A DNA stretch of 64,000 nucleotides from Micromonospora sp. DSM 45708. GTDB lineage: Bacteria; Actinomycetota; Actinomycetes; Mycobacteriales; Micromonosporaceae. Position numbers and translations under genes: made by a program. Below the pieces are notes generated by a model. It searched no databases, was not told the origin of the DNA, and saw nothing but the letters and a program-made list of their open reading frames with translations. How positions within the stretch are numbered: position 1 is the first letter of the stretch; the number at the start of each line of letters is the position of its first letter. Shown here piece by piece: positions 26,301 through 33,355 of the stretch. The DNA lies in contig NZ_CP154796.1 of NCBI RefSeq assembly GCF_039566955.1, forward strand, positions 4,464,001 through 4,528,000, written 5' to 3'.

Positions 26301-26540
26301 CCGTGGGGGCTGTCCCGCATCCTCGGCATCACCGTCTACCTGGGCATCCCGACGAGCCTGGCCGGCTGGGCCGCCGTGGTCGGCGCGGTGCTGGCCGCCG
26401 TCGGGCTACTGCTGGCGGCCGGGCGTCAGGTCAGCGGGGACGGCGACTCCGCACCGCGCAGCAGCAGCCGGGGCGCGCCGGAGCCGTCGGCCGGCACCGA
26501 CCAGACGTCCGGACGGCCGTCGTCCTGGCGCAGCGTGTAG
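23334..26540 (+). CDS. Membrane-anchored glycosidase-like protein (GH67/GH20-like fold) with C-terminal TM domain
   Basis: 1068 residues. An N-terminal signal-anchor helix (about 8-27) and a Thr/Pro-rich linker are followed by a small alpha/beta domain (RIDARPAELTVTG, GVAAGLYRLADRI), as precedes the barrel in GH67/GH20 enzymes. A large barrel-like region (about 210-760) contains GYNGVVVPGFLEY, LRVFLLTDM, VEGVWNWTQDGGP and MMWIFEWDIPTG. The C-terminal 280 residues carry about six to eight hydrophobic helices. Together these suggest an extracytoplasmic sugar-active domain tethered to a polytopic membrane domain, perhaps acting on cell-surface glycans or uronates. The GH assignment is tentative and I cannot name the catalytic pair. 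The last 115 bp overlap the convergent beta-propeller gene. Confidence 0.65.
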   Translation: MAQVRGPYPLVAAAVVVLLLGAGVAWSVDDALGLSHSPADVPRETAAAAPPRTPAPVPPLASIVVPDQLRTVKAAAAVADALAARGRPRPTVTPTAPDRTGPPPHTGTDTTGPHGTDPNTSTGPDKTITATVTTLRAELRSGGAPESYRIDARPAELTVTGDLAGVAAGLYRLADRIRSGVDVLPAAEAGRPVTPRLGLRLTDAGSVGREPDRAAFAAGDDYRLNTDVVTPAVLPRAPWVDAAAVARIDAQFRQFVDHAVAQGYNGVVVPGFLEYVTFAGVGDGHAVYPAGDPHVDRARAMVTAFGPVFRYAAEMGLRVFLLTDMLAVSPPLEAYLDRTVGGLDTTDPRLWAVYRAGLAELFANMPFVAGLMVRVGEGGEVYAGSGWDYGSTLAVTTAEGVRAMLRALLDTAATADKEVIFRTWTVGVGAVGDLHTNPDAYAEVLGAFDDPHLIVSTKYSLGDFYSHLPFNTTLRGGTHRRIVEFQARREFEGFGALPNDLGPLHRAALRAFLAANPHVEGVWNWTQDGGPLRAGPMSLYLRAGFWQLYDLNTYAVARLAWDPDTDPARVTADWAYRTFSADPATVAAIGQAMALSRAAVTTGLYIGPYADTSVRALGLEPPPMMWIFEWDIPTGDSAALDSIYAVTGDRVDAAVAEGGAAVTTARRMRELVAGTDPATWRDAALRARFVDTLDYQVDLFVTLAAYRTMVLRHAQWLDTGSATAYAQWRSAAGDYREARDRHRQRYAGDVDLPAYRFTAADLGARRADRDPAMAWAARALLVLVVAVVALGLRGRGPGGAAARALLLGALRPWRVAALPVPAARLDRMLVWLVPAVVLVASRLVFTWFAAPAHLLVTLGGWALFALVARLAVGRRDPFGLWAVLGGVALLRSVLLLAVLAGRGPGGYWFVFWTAPARRSVYLTVAVAAFCWLFVATALVLRDRYGMIRRRAAGLTLTAAGVPLAVLAGLVAWIGLERALTVWNDQMALLPWGLSRILGITVYLGIPTSLAGWAAVVGAVLAAVGLLLAAGRQVSGDGDSAPRSSSRGAPEPSAGTDQTSGRPSSWRSV

Positions 26541-27400
26541 GCAAGCGTCCCGCCGTCCAACCAGGCGGCCTGGTCGTCGACGCTGGCGCGCTCGGCGGTG
26601 GCGGTGACCCGCATGGCACGCAGGTCGAGCACGGACAACCGCCAACCCCGGGCCGGGTCGGCGTCGACCGCCTCCTTGAACGCGAGCCGGGTGCCGTCCG
26701 GCGACAGCGACGGGCACTCGACGTTCTCCCGTACCGTCTCGACCGTCCGGGCGGCGGCGTCGCCCCGCACCAGCCACCGCTTCCCGGCCGTGGCCATGGT
26801 GGCGTAGAAGACGTTGTCGTCGCCCGCGAACGTGACGCCCCAGAAGTTCACGTCGGCGCTGCGGTAGGGCCGGCCGTCGCGCCGCACCGCGAACTCCTCC
26901 AGGGAGGCGACCACCGAGCCGGTGCGGGTGTCGAGGAAACCGGTACGGGTGGAGAAGCCGCTGCTGGTGTAGGAGTCGCCGCCGACGAAGGTGGTCCAGG
27001 AGACCATCCGGCCCGACGCCGAGACCCGGGCCCGGTTGGGCAGTCCCGGCACGTCCAGGCGCCGGACCGGGCGCAGTTCGGCGTCGAGGACCACCACCTG
27101 GTACGACCACGGGCTGCTCGGGGCCAGGCAGACGCCCGTCCCGGCCGCCGCGTACACCCGCAGGCACTCGCGGTCGGACACGGCGCGCGCTCCGGCGGGG
27201 TCGGCCAGCGCGGCGGTGGAGACGTGCCGGTCGGTGACCGCGAGCAGCCGGGGCCCGGGGTGGAGCGTGACCGCCCGGTCGACGGCGGACGCCGGTGTCG
27301 GGGTGGACCGGGCCGACAGAACCGGGTATCCGGCGGCCAGCGTGCCCAGGACGACCACCGCGGTGGCCAGCGTGGCGAGCTTCACGCGCATCGACATCAT
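26426..27400 (-). CDS. Secreted or anchored TolB-like beta-propeller protein
   Basis: 324 residues from ATG 27400, with GGAGG 8 nt upstream. An N-terminal hydrophobic segment (about 5-24) acts as signal or anchor. The remainder shows WD40/TolB-like blades: LAVTDRHVST, VSASGRMVSWTTF, CPSLSPDGTRLAFKE, WLDGGTLAYTLR, DVWSVPADGSGAPRLL. The first four bases (ATGA) overlap the stop of the upstream MFS gene, so the pair is translationally coupled. Function unknown; a partner or sensor for the transporter is possible. Its 3' end overlaps the convergent glycosidase-like gene. Confidence 0.8.
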   Translation of the reverse strand: MMSMRVKLATLATAVVVLGTLAAGYPVLSARSTPTPASAVDRAVTLHPGPRLLAVTDRHVSTAALADPAGARAVSDRECLRVYAAAGTGVCLAPSSPWSYQVVVLDAELRPVRRLDVPGLPNRARVSASGRMVSWTTFVGGDSYTSSGFSTRTGFLDTRTGSVVASLEEFAVRRDGRPYRSADVNFWGVTFAGDDNVFYATMATAGKRWLVRGDAAARTVETVRENVECPSLSPDGTRLAFKEAVDADPARGWRLSVLDLRAMRVTATAERASVDDQAAWLDGGTLAYTLRQDDGRPDVWSVPADGSGAPRLLLRGAESPSPLT

Positions 27401-28665
27401 CGGGGCGACCTCCGTTGGAGGGGAGCGAGCAGGGGCACGGTGACCAGCAGCGCGACGGCGACCGCCCCGGCCGCGGCGGCGCTCGCCGCGCGCGGGCCCC
27501 AGACCTGCCAGGCCAGACCGAACAGGACCGAGGAGAGCAGGTACGCCATCGCCTGCCCGGTCTGCACCAGCGCGATGCCGGTGGTGCGGATCCGGGCCGG
27601 CAGGACCGGCCCGGCGAACGCGATCAGCACCCCGTCGGTGGCCGCGTAGAACACGCCGTGCAGCGTGAGCGTGAGCACGAGCAGCGGCCAGCCGTGCGCC
27701 GGGCCGGCGAGCAGCAGGTACGCCAGGCCGAGCGCGAGGTAGCCGCCGGCCACCACCGGCAGCCGGCCGATCCGGTCGGCCAGCGCGCCGAGCGGTCCGG
27801 CCAGCAGCAGGTACGCCAGGCTGGTGCCGACCGCGAGCAGCGGGAACCACCGCAGGCCGACGTCCTCGCGCCGTTGCAGGAGCAGGTAGACGAAGCCGTC
27901 GCCGATGGTGGCGAGCCCGAGCAGCGCGGCGGCCAGCACCAGGCGGCGGGTCGACCGGTCGCGCAGCAGGCCGGCCGCCTCCCGCGCGGTGACCCGCTGC
28001 CCGTCGACGTCACCGGTCGGGCCGGCCGGCGCGTGTTCCCGGACGAACAGCACGAGGACGACGACGGCGAGCGCGGCGACGCAGAAGCTGGCGACGAAGA
28101 CCGCGTCGTAGTGGGGTCCGACGGCGAACAGGACCGCGAGCGCGGCCAGCGGGCCGAGGAACGCGCCCACCGCGTCCATGGCGCGGTGCACCCCGAACGC
28201 CCGGCCGAGCGCCTCGGGCGGCGTGGCCAGCGTGATGAGCGCGTCGCGGGGGGCGGTGCGGACGCCCTTGCCGAGCCGGTCCACCGCGATCACCGCGCCG
28301 ATCGCCGGCACCGACCGGCCGGCGAGCAGCAGCCCGAGCTTGGCCACCGCGGAGAGCGTGTAGCCGACGCCCGCGACCAGTTTGCGCCTGCGGAACCGGT
28401 CGGCCAGGAAGCCGCCGGCCACCCGCAGCACGGCGGTCGCCCCGGTCTGCACGCCGTCCAGGACGCCGAACGCCAGCGGGCTGAGGTTCAACCCGAGCAC
28501 CAGGTAGAGCGGCAGCACCGCGGTGACCATCTCGGCGGAGACGTCGGTGATCAGGCTGACCGTGCCGAGCGCGAGGACGGTGCCACCGACCCCGGCGAGA
28601 CGACGGCGCGGCCGGCCGGCGGCCGGCGGGCCGGTCACCGGCCGGGACACGGTCGACAGGTACAC
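27397..28665 (-). CDS. MFS transporter
   Basis: 422 residues with about 12 hydrophobic helices. The loop 2-3 region reads GGFLADRFRRRK, close to the MFS motif A, and a second copy appears in the C-half (GPLGALADRIGRLP). DRLGKGVRTAPRDALI is typical of the YfkF/YfmO-like drug and unknown-solute branch found in actinobacteria. GTG 28665 is preceded by GAGGGGA. It is co-transcribed with the downstream beta-propeller gene through an ATGA overlap. Substrate unknown. Confidence 0.88.
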   Translation of the reverse strand: MYLSTVSRPVTGPPAAGRPRRRLAGVGGTVLALGTVSLITDVSAEMVTAVLPLYLVLGLNLSPLAFGVLDGVQTGATAVLRVAGGFLADRFRRRKLVAGVGYTLSAVAKLGLLLAGRSVPAIGAVIAVDRLGKGVRTAPRDALITLATPPEALGRAFGVHRAMDAVGAFLGPLAALAVLFAVGPHYDAVFVASFCVAALAVVVLVLFVREHAPAGPTGDVDGQRVTAREAAGLLRDRSTRRLVLAAALLGLATIGDGFVYLLLQRREDVGLRWFPLLAVGTSLAYLLLAGPLGALADRIGRLPVVAGGYLALGLAYLLLAGPAHGWPLLVLTLTLHGVFYAATDGVLIAFAGPVLPARIRTTGIALVQTGQAMAYLLSSVLFGLAWQVWGPRAASAAAAGAVAVALLVTVPLLAPLQRRSPR

Positions 28666-28852
28666 GGGCGGTCCCCTCGTGGTCGACGACCTGACGGACA
28701 GCCATCGTCCGGGCGGGGCCCGGCGACCACAACGGACGGTCGGTGCCGCCCGGATGTGCGGTCGGCGAACGGCGCGAGAACATCGAGGAGTTTCCCTGTC
28801 CGGACGCGGCGTTCACCCGCCCGTTGCCCACCGGTCCATCGACGTTCCTACA

Positions 28853-28881
28853 TTCCGTGGGCTGTCACAACCCCCACGGAA
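28853..28881 (+). promoter_or_regulatory. Inverted repeat overlapping -10 and RBS of phosphoesterase gene
   Basis: TTCCGTGGG (28853-28861) and CCCACGGAA (28873-28881) are exact complements around 11 nt. The left arm overlaps a TACATT -10 candidate (28849-28854) and the right arm overlaps the GGAAGGGG ribosome site. This is a candidate operator, or an mRNA hairpin masking the RBS. Confidence 0.4.
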
Positions 28882-28892
28882 GGGGCCCCTGG

Positions 28893-30266
28893 ATGGGCAT
28901 TCGACTCCCCCGGCCATCGGTCACGCTGGGCGCGGCTGCCGTGCTGGTCGCCGCCAGCACAGCCGCCGTCCTCACCGGCTCGGGCGCCGCGTCGGCGGCG
29001 AGCGTCACGTTCACCCCGGTCGCCGACACGTACGTGCAGAGCGACACCGCCGGCACCAACTACGGCACCGCCACCCAGATCGTGGTGGACAACTCCCCCG
29101 CCCGCCGGATGTTCCTGCGGTTCTCGGTCACCGGCCTCAGCGGCACGGTGACCGGCGCGAAGCTGCGGCTGCACACGATCAGCGGCAACGACGGCAGCGA
29201 CGCCGGCGGCAGCGTGCGGGCGATGTCCAGCACCACCTGGTCGGAGACCGGCACCACCTGGAACAACCAGCCGGCCGCGGACGGCGTCGCGCTGGGCTCG
29301 ATCGGGTCGGTCGGCGCCGGAAGCTGGTACGAGGTGGACGTCACCGCCGCGGTCACCGGCAACGGCACGGTCAGCCTGGCGGCCACCTCCGCCAGCAGCG
29401 ACGGCGCCTACTACGACGCCCGGGAGAGCGGCGCCACCGCCCCGCAACTGGTCGTCACCACCGGCACCACCGCGCCGTCGGCCGACCCGGTCCTGGTCGG
29501 CGCCGGCGACATCGCCACCTCGGGCTCCGGGGACACGGCCACCGCGGCGCTGCTCGACGGCATCTCCGGGACCGTGTTCACCACCGGCGACAACGTCTAC
29601 AACAACGGCACCGCGTCGGAGTTCGCCAGCTACTACGCGCCCACCTGGGGCCGGCACAAGGCGCGTACCCGGCCGGCACCGGGCAACCACGACTACAACA
29701 CCTCCGGCGCGAGCGGCTACTACGGCTACTTCGGCAGCCAGGCCGGGCCGAGCGGGCGCGGCTACTACTCGTACGACCTGGGCAACTGGCACGTGGTGTC
29801 GCTGAACTCCAACGTCAGCATGTCCGCCGGCTCGACGCAGGAGCAGTGGCTGCGGGCGGACCTCGCGGCCAGCACCAAGCCGTGCACGCTCGCCTACTGG
29901 CACCATCCGCTCTACACGTCCAGCTCCAACCACGCGCCGTCCACCGGCACCCGACCGCTCTACCAGGCGCTCTACGACTACGACGCGGACGTCGTCGTGT
30001 GGGGACACAACCACGTCTACGAGCGGTTCGCGCCGATGAACGCCAACGGCGGCTACGACGCCGCGCGGGGGCTGCGCAGCTTCGTCGCCGGGATGGGCGG
30101 GGCCGACCACTACGGCTTCGGCACCATCCAGCCCAACAGCGAGGCGCGCAACAGCAGCGCGTTCGGGGTCCTGAAGTTCACCCTGCACGCCACCAGCTAC
30201 GACTGGCAGTTCGTGCCGGTGGCGGGGCAGACCTACACCGACAGCGGCACCGGCGGCTGCCACTGA
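28893..30266 (+). CDS. Secreted metallophosphoesterase with N-terminal DNRLRE-like domain
   Basis: 457 residues from ATG 28893 with GGAAGGGG upstream. The signal peptide ends about AASA (residue 36). Residues 38-195 form a DNRLRE-type beta-sandwich (VADTYVQSDTAGTNYG, RRMFLRFSV, TWNNQPA). The catalytic domain follows with the metallophosphoesterase motifs GAGDIA, TTGDNVY, PGNHDY, WHHP and GHNHVYER, close to purple-acid-phosphatase-like and alkaline-phosphatase-D-like secreted enzymes. Role: extracellular phosphate scavenging from organic phosphates (family inference). It diverges from the MFS operon. Confidence 0.9.
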   Translation: MGIRLPRPSVTLGAAAVLVAASTAAVLTGSGAASAASVTFTPVADTYVQSDTAGTNYGTATQIVVDNSPARRMFLRFSVTGLSGTVTGAKLRLHTISGNDGSDAGGSVRAMSSTTWSETGTTWNNQPAADGVALGSIGSVGAGSWYEVDVTAAVTGNGTVSLAATSASSDGAYYDARESGATAPQLVVTTGTTAPSADPVLVGAGDIATSGSGDTATAALLDGISGTVFTTGDNVYNNGTASEFASYYAPTWGRHKARTRPAPGNHDYNTSGASGYYGYFGSQAGPSGRGYYSYDLGNWHVVSLNSNVSMSAGSTQEQWLRADLAASTKPCTLAYWHHPLYTSSSNHAPSTGTRPLYQALYDYDADVVVWGHNHVYERFAPMNANGGYDAARGLRSFVAGMGGADHYGFGTIQPNSEARNSSAFGVLKFTLHATSYDWQFVPVAGQTYTDSGTGGCH

Positions 30267-30332
30267 GCCCGGGGCGGCGTCCCGCCCCCTCGGGGTACCG
30301 GTGAGGACAGGCGCACCGGTGAGGAGGACGAG

Positions 30333-30470
30333 ATGACCGACCCCAGGTACGCACCGATCGGGCTGGCCGCCGCCGGGCGGCTGGTCGAGGACGACGGCGG
30401 GACCGGCGGTGGTGAGGTCGTCGGCGCGGCCGACGCGGAGGCCGACCGGGTACGCGCCGCCGGCGAGTGA
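30333..30470 (+). CDS. Small hypothetical protein (45 aa)
   Basis: A short frame from ATG 30333 to TGA 30468-30470, with a strong GAGGAGG at 30321-30327, encodes 45 residues starting MTDPRYAPIG and rich in Ala, Gly, Asp and Glu. It lies 66 bp after the phosphoesterase and is followed at once by a terminator, so it may be the last gene of that transcript. I recognise no family. Coding status rests on the RBS, codon bias and the terminator. Confidence 0.5.
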   Translation: MTDPRYAPIGLAAAGRLVEDDGGTGGGEVVGAADAEADRVRAAGE

Positions 30471-30480
30471 GTGACCCGTC

Positions 30481-30509
30481 GCCCCGCCACCGTGCACCGG
30501 TGGCGGGGC
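30481..30509 (+). terminator. Hairpin terminator
   Basis: A perfect 12-bp stem (30481-30492 with 30498-30509) and a 5-nt loop TGCAC, followed by CTTCTC. It closes the phosphoesterase/small-ORF unit and lies just before the end of the convergent ArsR gene. Confidence 0.8.
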
Positions 30510-30538
30510 TTCTCACGGGCCGGGTGCCCGGATCGCGG

Positions 30539-30877
30539 TCACCGCGGCGTGGTGCTCGCAGACCCCGACCGGCAATCCGCGGTGGCGGTCAGCGCCTCGA
30601 TCAGGCCGGGAAAGCGGGCGTCCAGTTCCTCGCGGCAGAGCTGGATGCTGTGCGACCGGCCGGTGACGATGGTCCGGGTCATGCCCGCTTCGCGCAGGAT
30701 GCGGAAGTGGTGCGTCATGGTCGACTTGTGCACGCCGAAATCCCAGTGGGCGCCGCACTTGCCGTGCGGTAGGCCGTCCGCGAGCGTCTGCACGATGCGC
30801 AGCCGGATGGGATCGGCGACCGCCCGGAGCACATCGACCAGGTCGACGCCGGGTGTCACGTCCTCACCGCTCGCCAT
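30539..30877 (-). CDS. ArsR-family winged-helix regulator
   Basis: 112 residues. The HTH core is VLRAVADPIRLRIVQTL and KSTMTHHFRILREAGM. Cysteines C41 and C85 are present, but the metal-box ELCVCDL is absent, so metal sensing is not supported. It is transcribed divergently from the crotonase-like gene across 51 bp. A TAGTGT box 6 nt before its ATG indicates a leaderless mRNA. The shared palindrome suggests it represses both genes. Confidence 0.88.
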   Translation of the reverse strand: MASGEDVTPGVDLVDVLRAVADPIRLRIVQTLADGLPHGKCGAHWDFGVHKSTMTHHFRILREAGMTRTIVTGRSHSIQLCREELDARFPGLIEALTATADCRSGSASTTPR

Positions 30878-30883
30878 GGCTCC

Positions 30884-30889
30884 ACACTA
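30884..30889 (-). promoter_or_regulatory. -10 box for leaderless ArsR gene
   Basis: TAGTGT on the minus strand lies 6 nt before ATG 30877. Confidence 0.55.
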
Positions 30890-30891
30890 CC

Positions 30892-30909
30892 GTTGGACGT
30901 TCATCCAAC
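30892..30909. promoter_or_regulatory. Palindromic operator between ArsR and crotonase genes
   Basis: GTTGGA-CGTTCA-TCCAAC. The TTGGAC inside it (30894-30899) is a fair -35 box with a 17-bp spacer to TAGGCT (30917-30922), so a bound repressor would block the rightward promoter. The 11-mer TCCAACAGTTC occurs at 30904 and again at 30939 inside the crotonase gene, a possible second half-site. Confidence 0.6.
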
Positions 30910-30916
30910 AGTTCTC

Positions 30917-30922
30917 TAGGCT
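30917..30922 (+). promoter_or_regulatory. -10 box for leaderless crotonase-like gene
   Basis: TAGGCT lies 6 nt before ATG 30929, with TTGGAC 17 bp upstream as -35. Confidence 0.6.
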
Positions 30923-30928
30923 GACGGT

Positions 30929-32221
30929 ATGACAAACGTCCAACAGTTCGGTGCGGTCCGCTGGGAGTGGGACGCCCTCGGCGTGGTGACGGTGACCCTG
31001 GACGACCCCGGCCGCACCGCCAACATGATCAACCGACGGCACCTCGACGGGCTCGACGCCTGCCTCGACGACCTCACCGCGCACCTGGACCGACTCCGCG
31101 GCGTCGTGCTCACGTCGGCCAAGCGCTCGTTCGTCGCCGGCCCCGAGTTCGAACCCGGTGAGATCACCCCGGCGGAGGCGGCTGCCACGTACGACCTGCT
31201 CGTGCCGATCCGCGACCAGGCCCGGCGGCTGGAGACGCTGGGCCGACCGGTCGCCGCGGCGCTGAACGGCTCGGCGCTCGGTGGGGGCTTCGAACTCGCG
31301 CTCGCCTGCCATCACCGCGTCGGGTCGGACGACCCGCACGTGATCTGGGCACTCGCCGAGGCCGGCATGGGCATCCTGCCCGGTGGTGGCGGCACGGTCC
31401 GCGTCACCCGGATGGCCGGCATCGCGGCGACCGTGCTCGACATCGTGGGTCCCGGCACCGTGTTCCACCCCCGGGCCGCACTGCGGGCCGGCCTGGTCGA
31501 CGAACTGGCCGACGACGTCGTCGGCGCCGCCCGCGCCTGGGTGCTGGCCCAACCGCCGGGACCGTTCACCCAACGGTGGGAGCGTCCGGGCTACCAGATC
31601 CCGGGCGGCACAGCCGAACCGCCGGGCCTCGCCGCGGAGGTGCGTCGACGGGCAGCGGGCAGCCCGCTCCGCGTGCTGGCGGCGGTCCGGGAGGTGGCGG
31701 TCCGCAGCGCCGGCACGCCACCGGACGAGGCCTTCGAGATCGAGACGGCGGCCCTACACACGCTTCTCAGCGCCCCCGAGTTCCCGGCGCTGAGCCACCT
31801 GTTCTTCGCGATGCGCACCGTCGCCGGGACCGCGACGCCGGCGTACCCCGTCGCGACGACCCCGGGCGTCCGCGAGTTCCCGCAGCTCACCGCTCATCCG
31901 CTCGCCGCCGTGTTCTTCCCCCCGGACGCTCCGGTCGTGGAGGTCGCCAGTGACACCCCCGCGCGGGCGGTCGCCGGAATGCGCGCCCGCGGCGGCATCC
32001 CGGTGGTGACGAGCGACGGCACCATGTCGTTCGTCCAGGCGCTGCTGGACGCCGGCCCCGATCCGGCCGCGATGGTCGCCGCGGCCCGTCGGGCCCTCGA
32101 CGCCGGTCTGGTCGTCGACCCGGCCGGAGCCGACGTCGCCTCGGTCCTGGCGGCGGGCTTTCCACCCTGGACCGGCGGGGTCCTGCATCACCTGGCCGCG
32201 CTGGAAACAGCGGCGCGCTGA
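30929..32221 (+). CDS. Enoyl-CoA hydratase/isomerase-family protein (FadJ-like N-domain, shortened)
   Basis: 430 residues. The crotonase core is clear: LNGSALGGGFELALACHHR (oxyanion hole and first Glu) and LAEAGMGILPGGGGTVRVTR (second Glu). The C-terminal 130 residues include VVTSDGTMSFVQALLDAG and end AGFPPWTGGVLHH, like the last helical segment of multifunctional FadB/FadJ proteins, but the NAD-binding 3-hydroxyacyl-CoA dehydrogenase domain between them is not recognisable. It could be a hydratase derived from a deleted FadJ. The gene is under a leaderless promoter facing an ArsR repressor. The acyl-CoA substrate is unknown. Confidence 0.8.
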   Translation: MTNVQQFGAVRWEWDALGVVTVTLDDPGRTANMINRRHLDGLDACLDDLTAHLDRLRGVVLTSAKRSFVAGPEFEPGEITPAEAAATYDLLVPIRDQARRLETLGRPVAAALNGSALGGGFELALACHHRVGSDDPHVIWALAEAGMGILPGGGGTVRVTRMAGIAATVLDIVGPGTVFHPRAALRAGLVDELADDVVGAARAWVLAQPPGPFTQRWERPGYQIPGGTAEPPGLAAEVRRRAAGSPLRVLAAVREVAVRSAGTPPDEAFEIETAALHTLLSAPEFPALSHLFFAMRTVAGTATPAYPVATTPGVREFPQLTAHPLAAVFFPPDAPVVEVASDTPARAVAGMRARGGIPVVTSDGTMSFVQALLDAGPDPAAMVAAARRALDAGLVVDPAGADVASVLAAGFPPWTGGVLHHLAALETAAR

Positions 32222-32264
32222 CGCGTCGCCCGCCAACGGGGCGGCCCGGCCGTGAATTGATCGC

Positions 32265-32270
32265 TATCCT
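32265..32270 (+). promoter_or_regulatory. -10 box for leaderless small secreted-protein gene
   Basis: TATCCT lies 6 nt before GTG 32277. Confidence 0.5.
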
Positions 32271-32276
32271 CCTGCG

Positions 32277-32678
32277 GTGATCCGTAGCCTGGCCGTCCTT
32301 TCCCTGCTCCTCCTCGTCTGCGGCGGTGCGTCCACCGACGCGTCCAGCTCCGCTCAGGCCAGTCCCACCGCGCCGTCCGACCTGGCGGCGACGTCCGCAT
32401 GTCGCCTGGTGGCTGACGCGATCGAAAAGCAGGACCTCGGTTACGGCGCCGGCACCCGGCCCGGCGCGCGAGCCGTCAGGTCGACCGACCCGGGCGTGCG
32501 CGAGGCCGGCCGAGAACTGGTGCTGGCCGGTGTGGAGGCCGAGAAGCTCTGGGTGAAGAACGACCTCAAGGTGGACCGAGGACCCGCCGCCGCCCGCCTG
32601 GCCGAGGCACAGCAGAAGTTGCTGTCGGCCTGCACCGATCTCTTCGGTCCCCAGCCGTGGCCGTTCGAGACCGCATGA
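32277..32678 (+). CDS. Small secreted or lipid-anchored hypothetical protein
   Basis: 133 residues. The N-terminal hydrophobic segment ends LLLLVCGGAS; Cys15 sits where a lipobox would be, but Val rather than Gly/Ala precedes it, so lipidation is uncertain. The mature part is helical and charged (ACRLVADAIEKQDLG, AEKLWVKNDLKVD, AQQKLLSACTDLFG) with two further cysteines, possibly paired. No family recognised. Its TGA overlaps the ATG of the HAD gene (ATGA), so they are co-translated. Confidence 0.7.
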   Translation: MIRSLAVLSLLLLVCGGASTDASSSAQASPTAPSDLAATSACRLVADAIEKQDLGYGAGTRPGARAVRSTDPGVREAGRELVLAGVEAEKLWVKNDLKVDRGPAAARLAEAQQKLLSACTDLFGPQPWPFETA

Positions 32679-33355
32679 TCGAGGCGGTCTTCTTCGACGT
32701 CGGCGGAACGCTTCTGGACGAGTCGCGCGAGTTCGCGGACTGGGCGGACTGGCTCGGCGTGCCCCGGCACACCTTCTCCGCCGTCCTCGGCGCGGTGATC
32801 GCCCGAGGACAGGACTGGCAGGAGGTCTTCCGGACCGTCCGGCCCGACTTCGATCTCGCGACCGAGTTGGCGCGTCGGGCCGCCGCCGGGCAGCCGGAGT
32901 CGTTCGGCGAGGAGGATCTCTACCCGGACGCGCGGGCGTGCCTGAACGCGCTGAGGGAGCAGGGACTGCTCGTCGGCCTGGCCGGCAACCAGCCGGCGCA
33001 CGCCGAGGCCAGCCTGCGCGCGCTCGACCTTCCGGTGGACGTGATCGGCACGTCGCACGGCTGGGGCGTGGCGAAGCCGGCACCGGCGTTCTTCGCGCGG
33101 CTGGTCCGCGAGGCCGGCCGCGACCCGTCGTCCATCCTCTACGTCGGGGACCGGCCGGACAACGACGCGCACGCGGCCATGGCGGCCGGCCTGCGGGCGT
33201 GCCTGATCCGGCGCGGCCCGTGGGGCCACATCCTCGACCTGCCGACCGTGGCGCAGCGGTGCCTGTTCCGGATCGGGTCGCTGGACGAACTGCCGGGGCT
33301 CGTCGCGGCGCACAACACCGGCTGTCGGTCCGCCGTCCTACCCTCGGGGACATGA
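32675..33355 (+). CDS. HAD-superfamily hydrolase
   Basis: 226 residues from ATG 32675, which overlaps the upstream stop; the GTG at 32657 is less likely. HAD motifs in order: FFDVGGTLLD (nucleophile Asp8), LVGLAGNQ (motif II with Asn in place of Ser/Thr), GVAKPAPAFF (Lys) and YVGDRPDNDAHAA (motif IV). A helical cap lies between motifs I and II. Likely a small-molecule phosphatase or haloacid-dehalogenase-like enzyme. Its TGA overlaps the VOC gene start. Confidence 0.9.
   Translation: MIEAVFFDVGGTLLDESREFADWADWLGVPRHTFSAVLGAVIARGQDWQEVFRTVRPDFDLATELARRAAAGQPESFGEEDLYPDARACLNALREQGLLVGLAGNQPAHAEASLRALDLPVDVIGTSHGWGVAKPAPAFFARLVREAGRDPSSILYVGDRPDNDAHAAMAAGLRACLIRRGPWGHILDLPTVAQRCLFRIGSLDELPGLVAAHNTGCRSAVLPSGT

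Noticed and set aside
28811..28829. PHO box (GTTCACC direct repeat) before the phosphoesterase
   Set aside because: Second unit is GTTGCCC at a 12-bp rather than 11-bp step; too weak to list as a feature.
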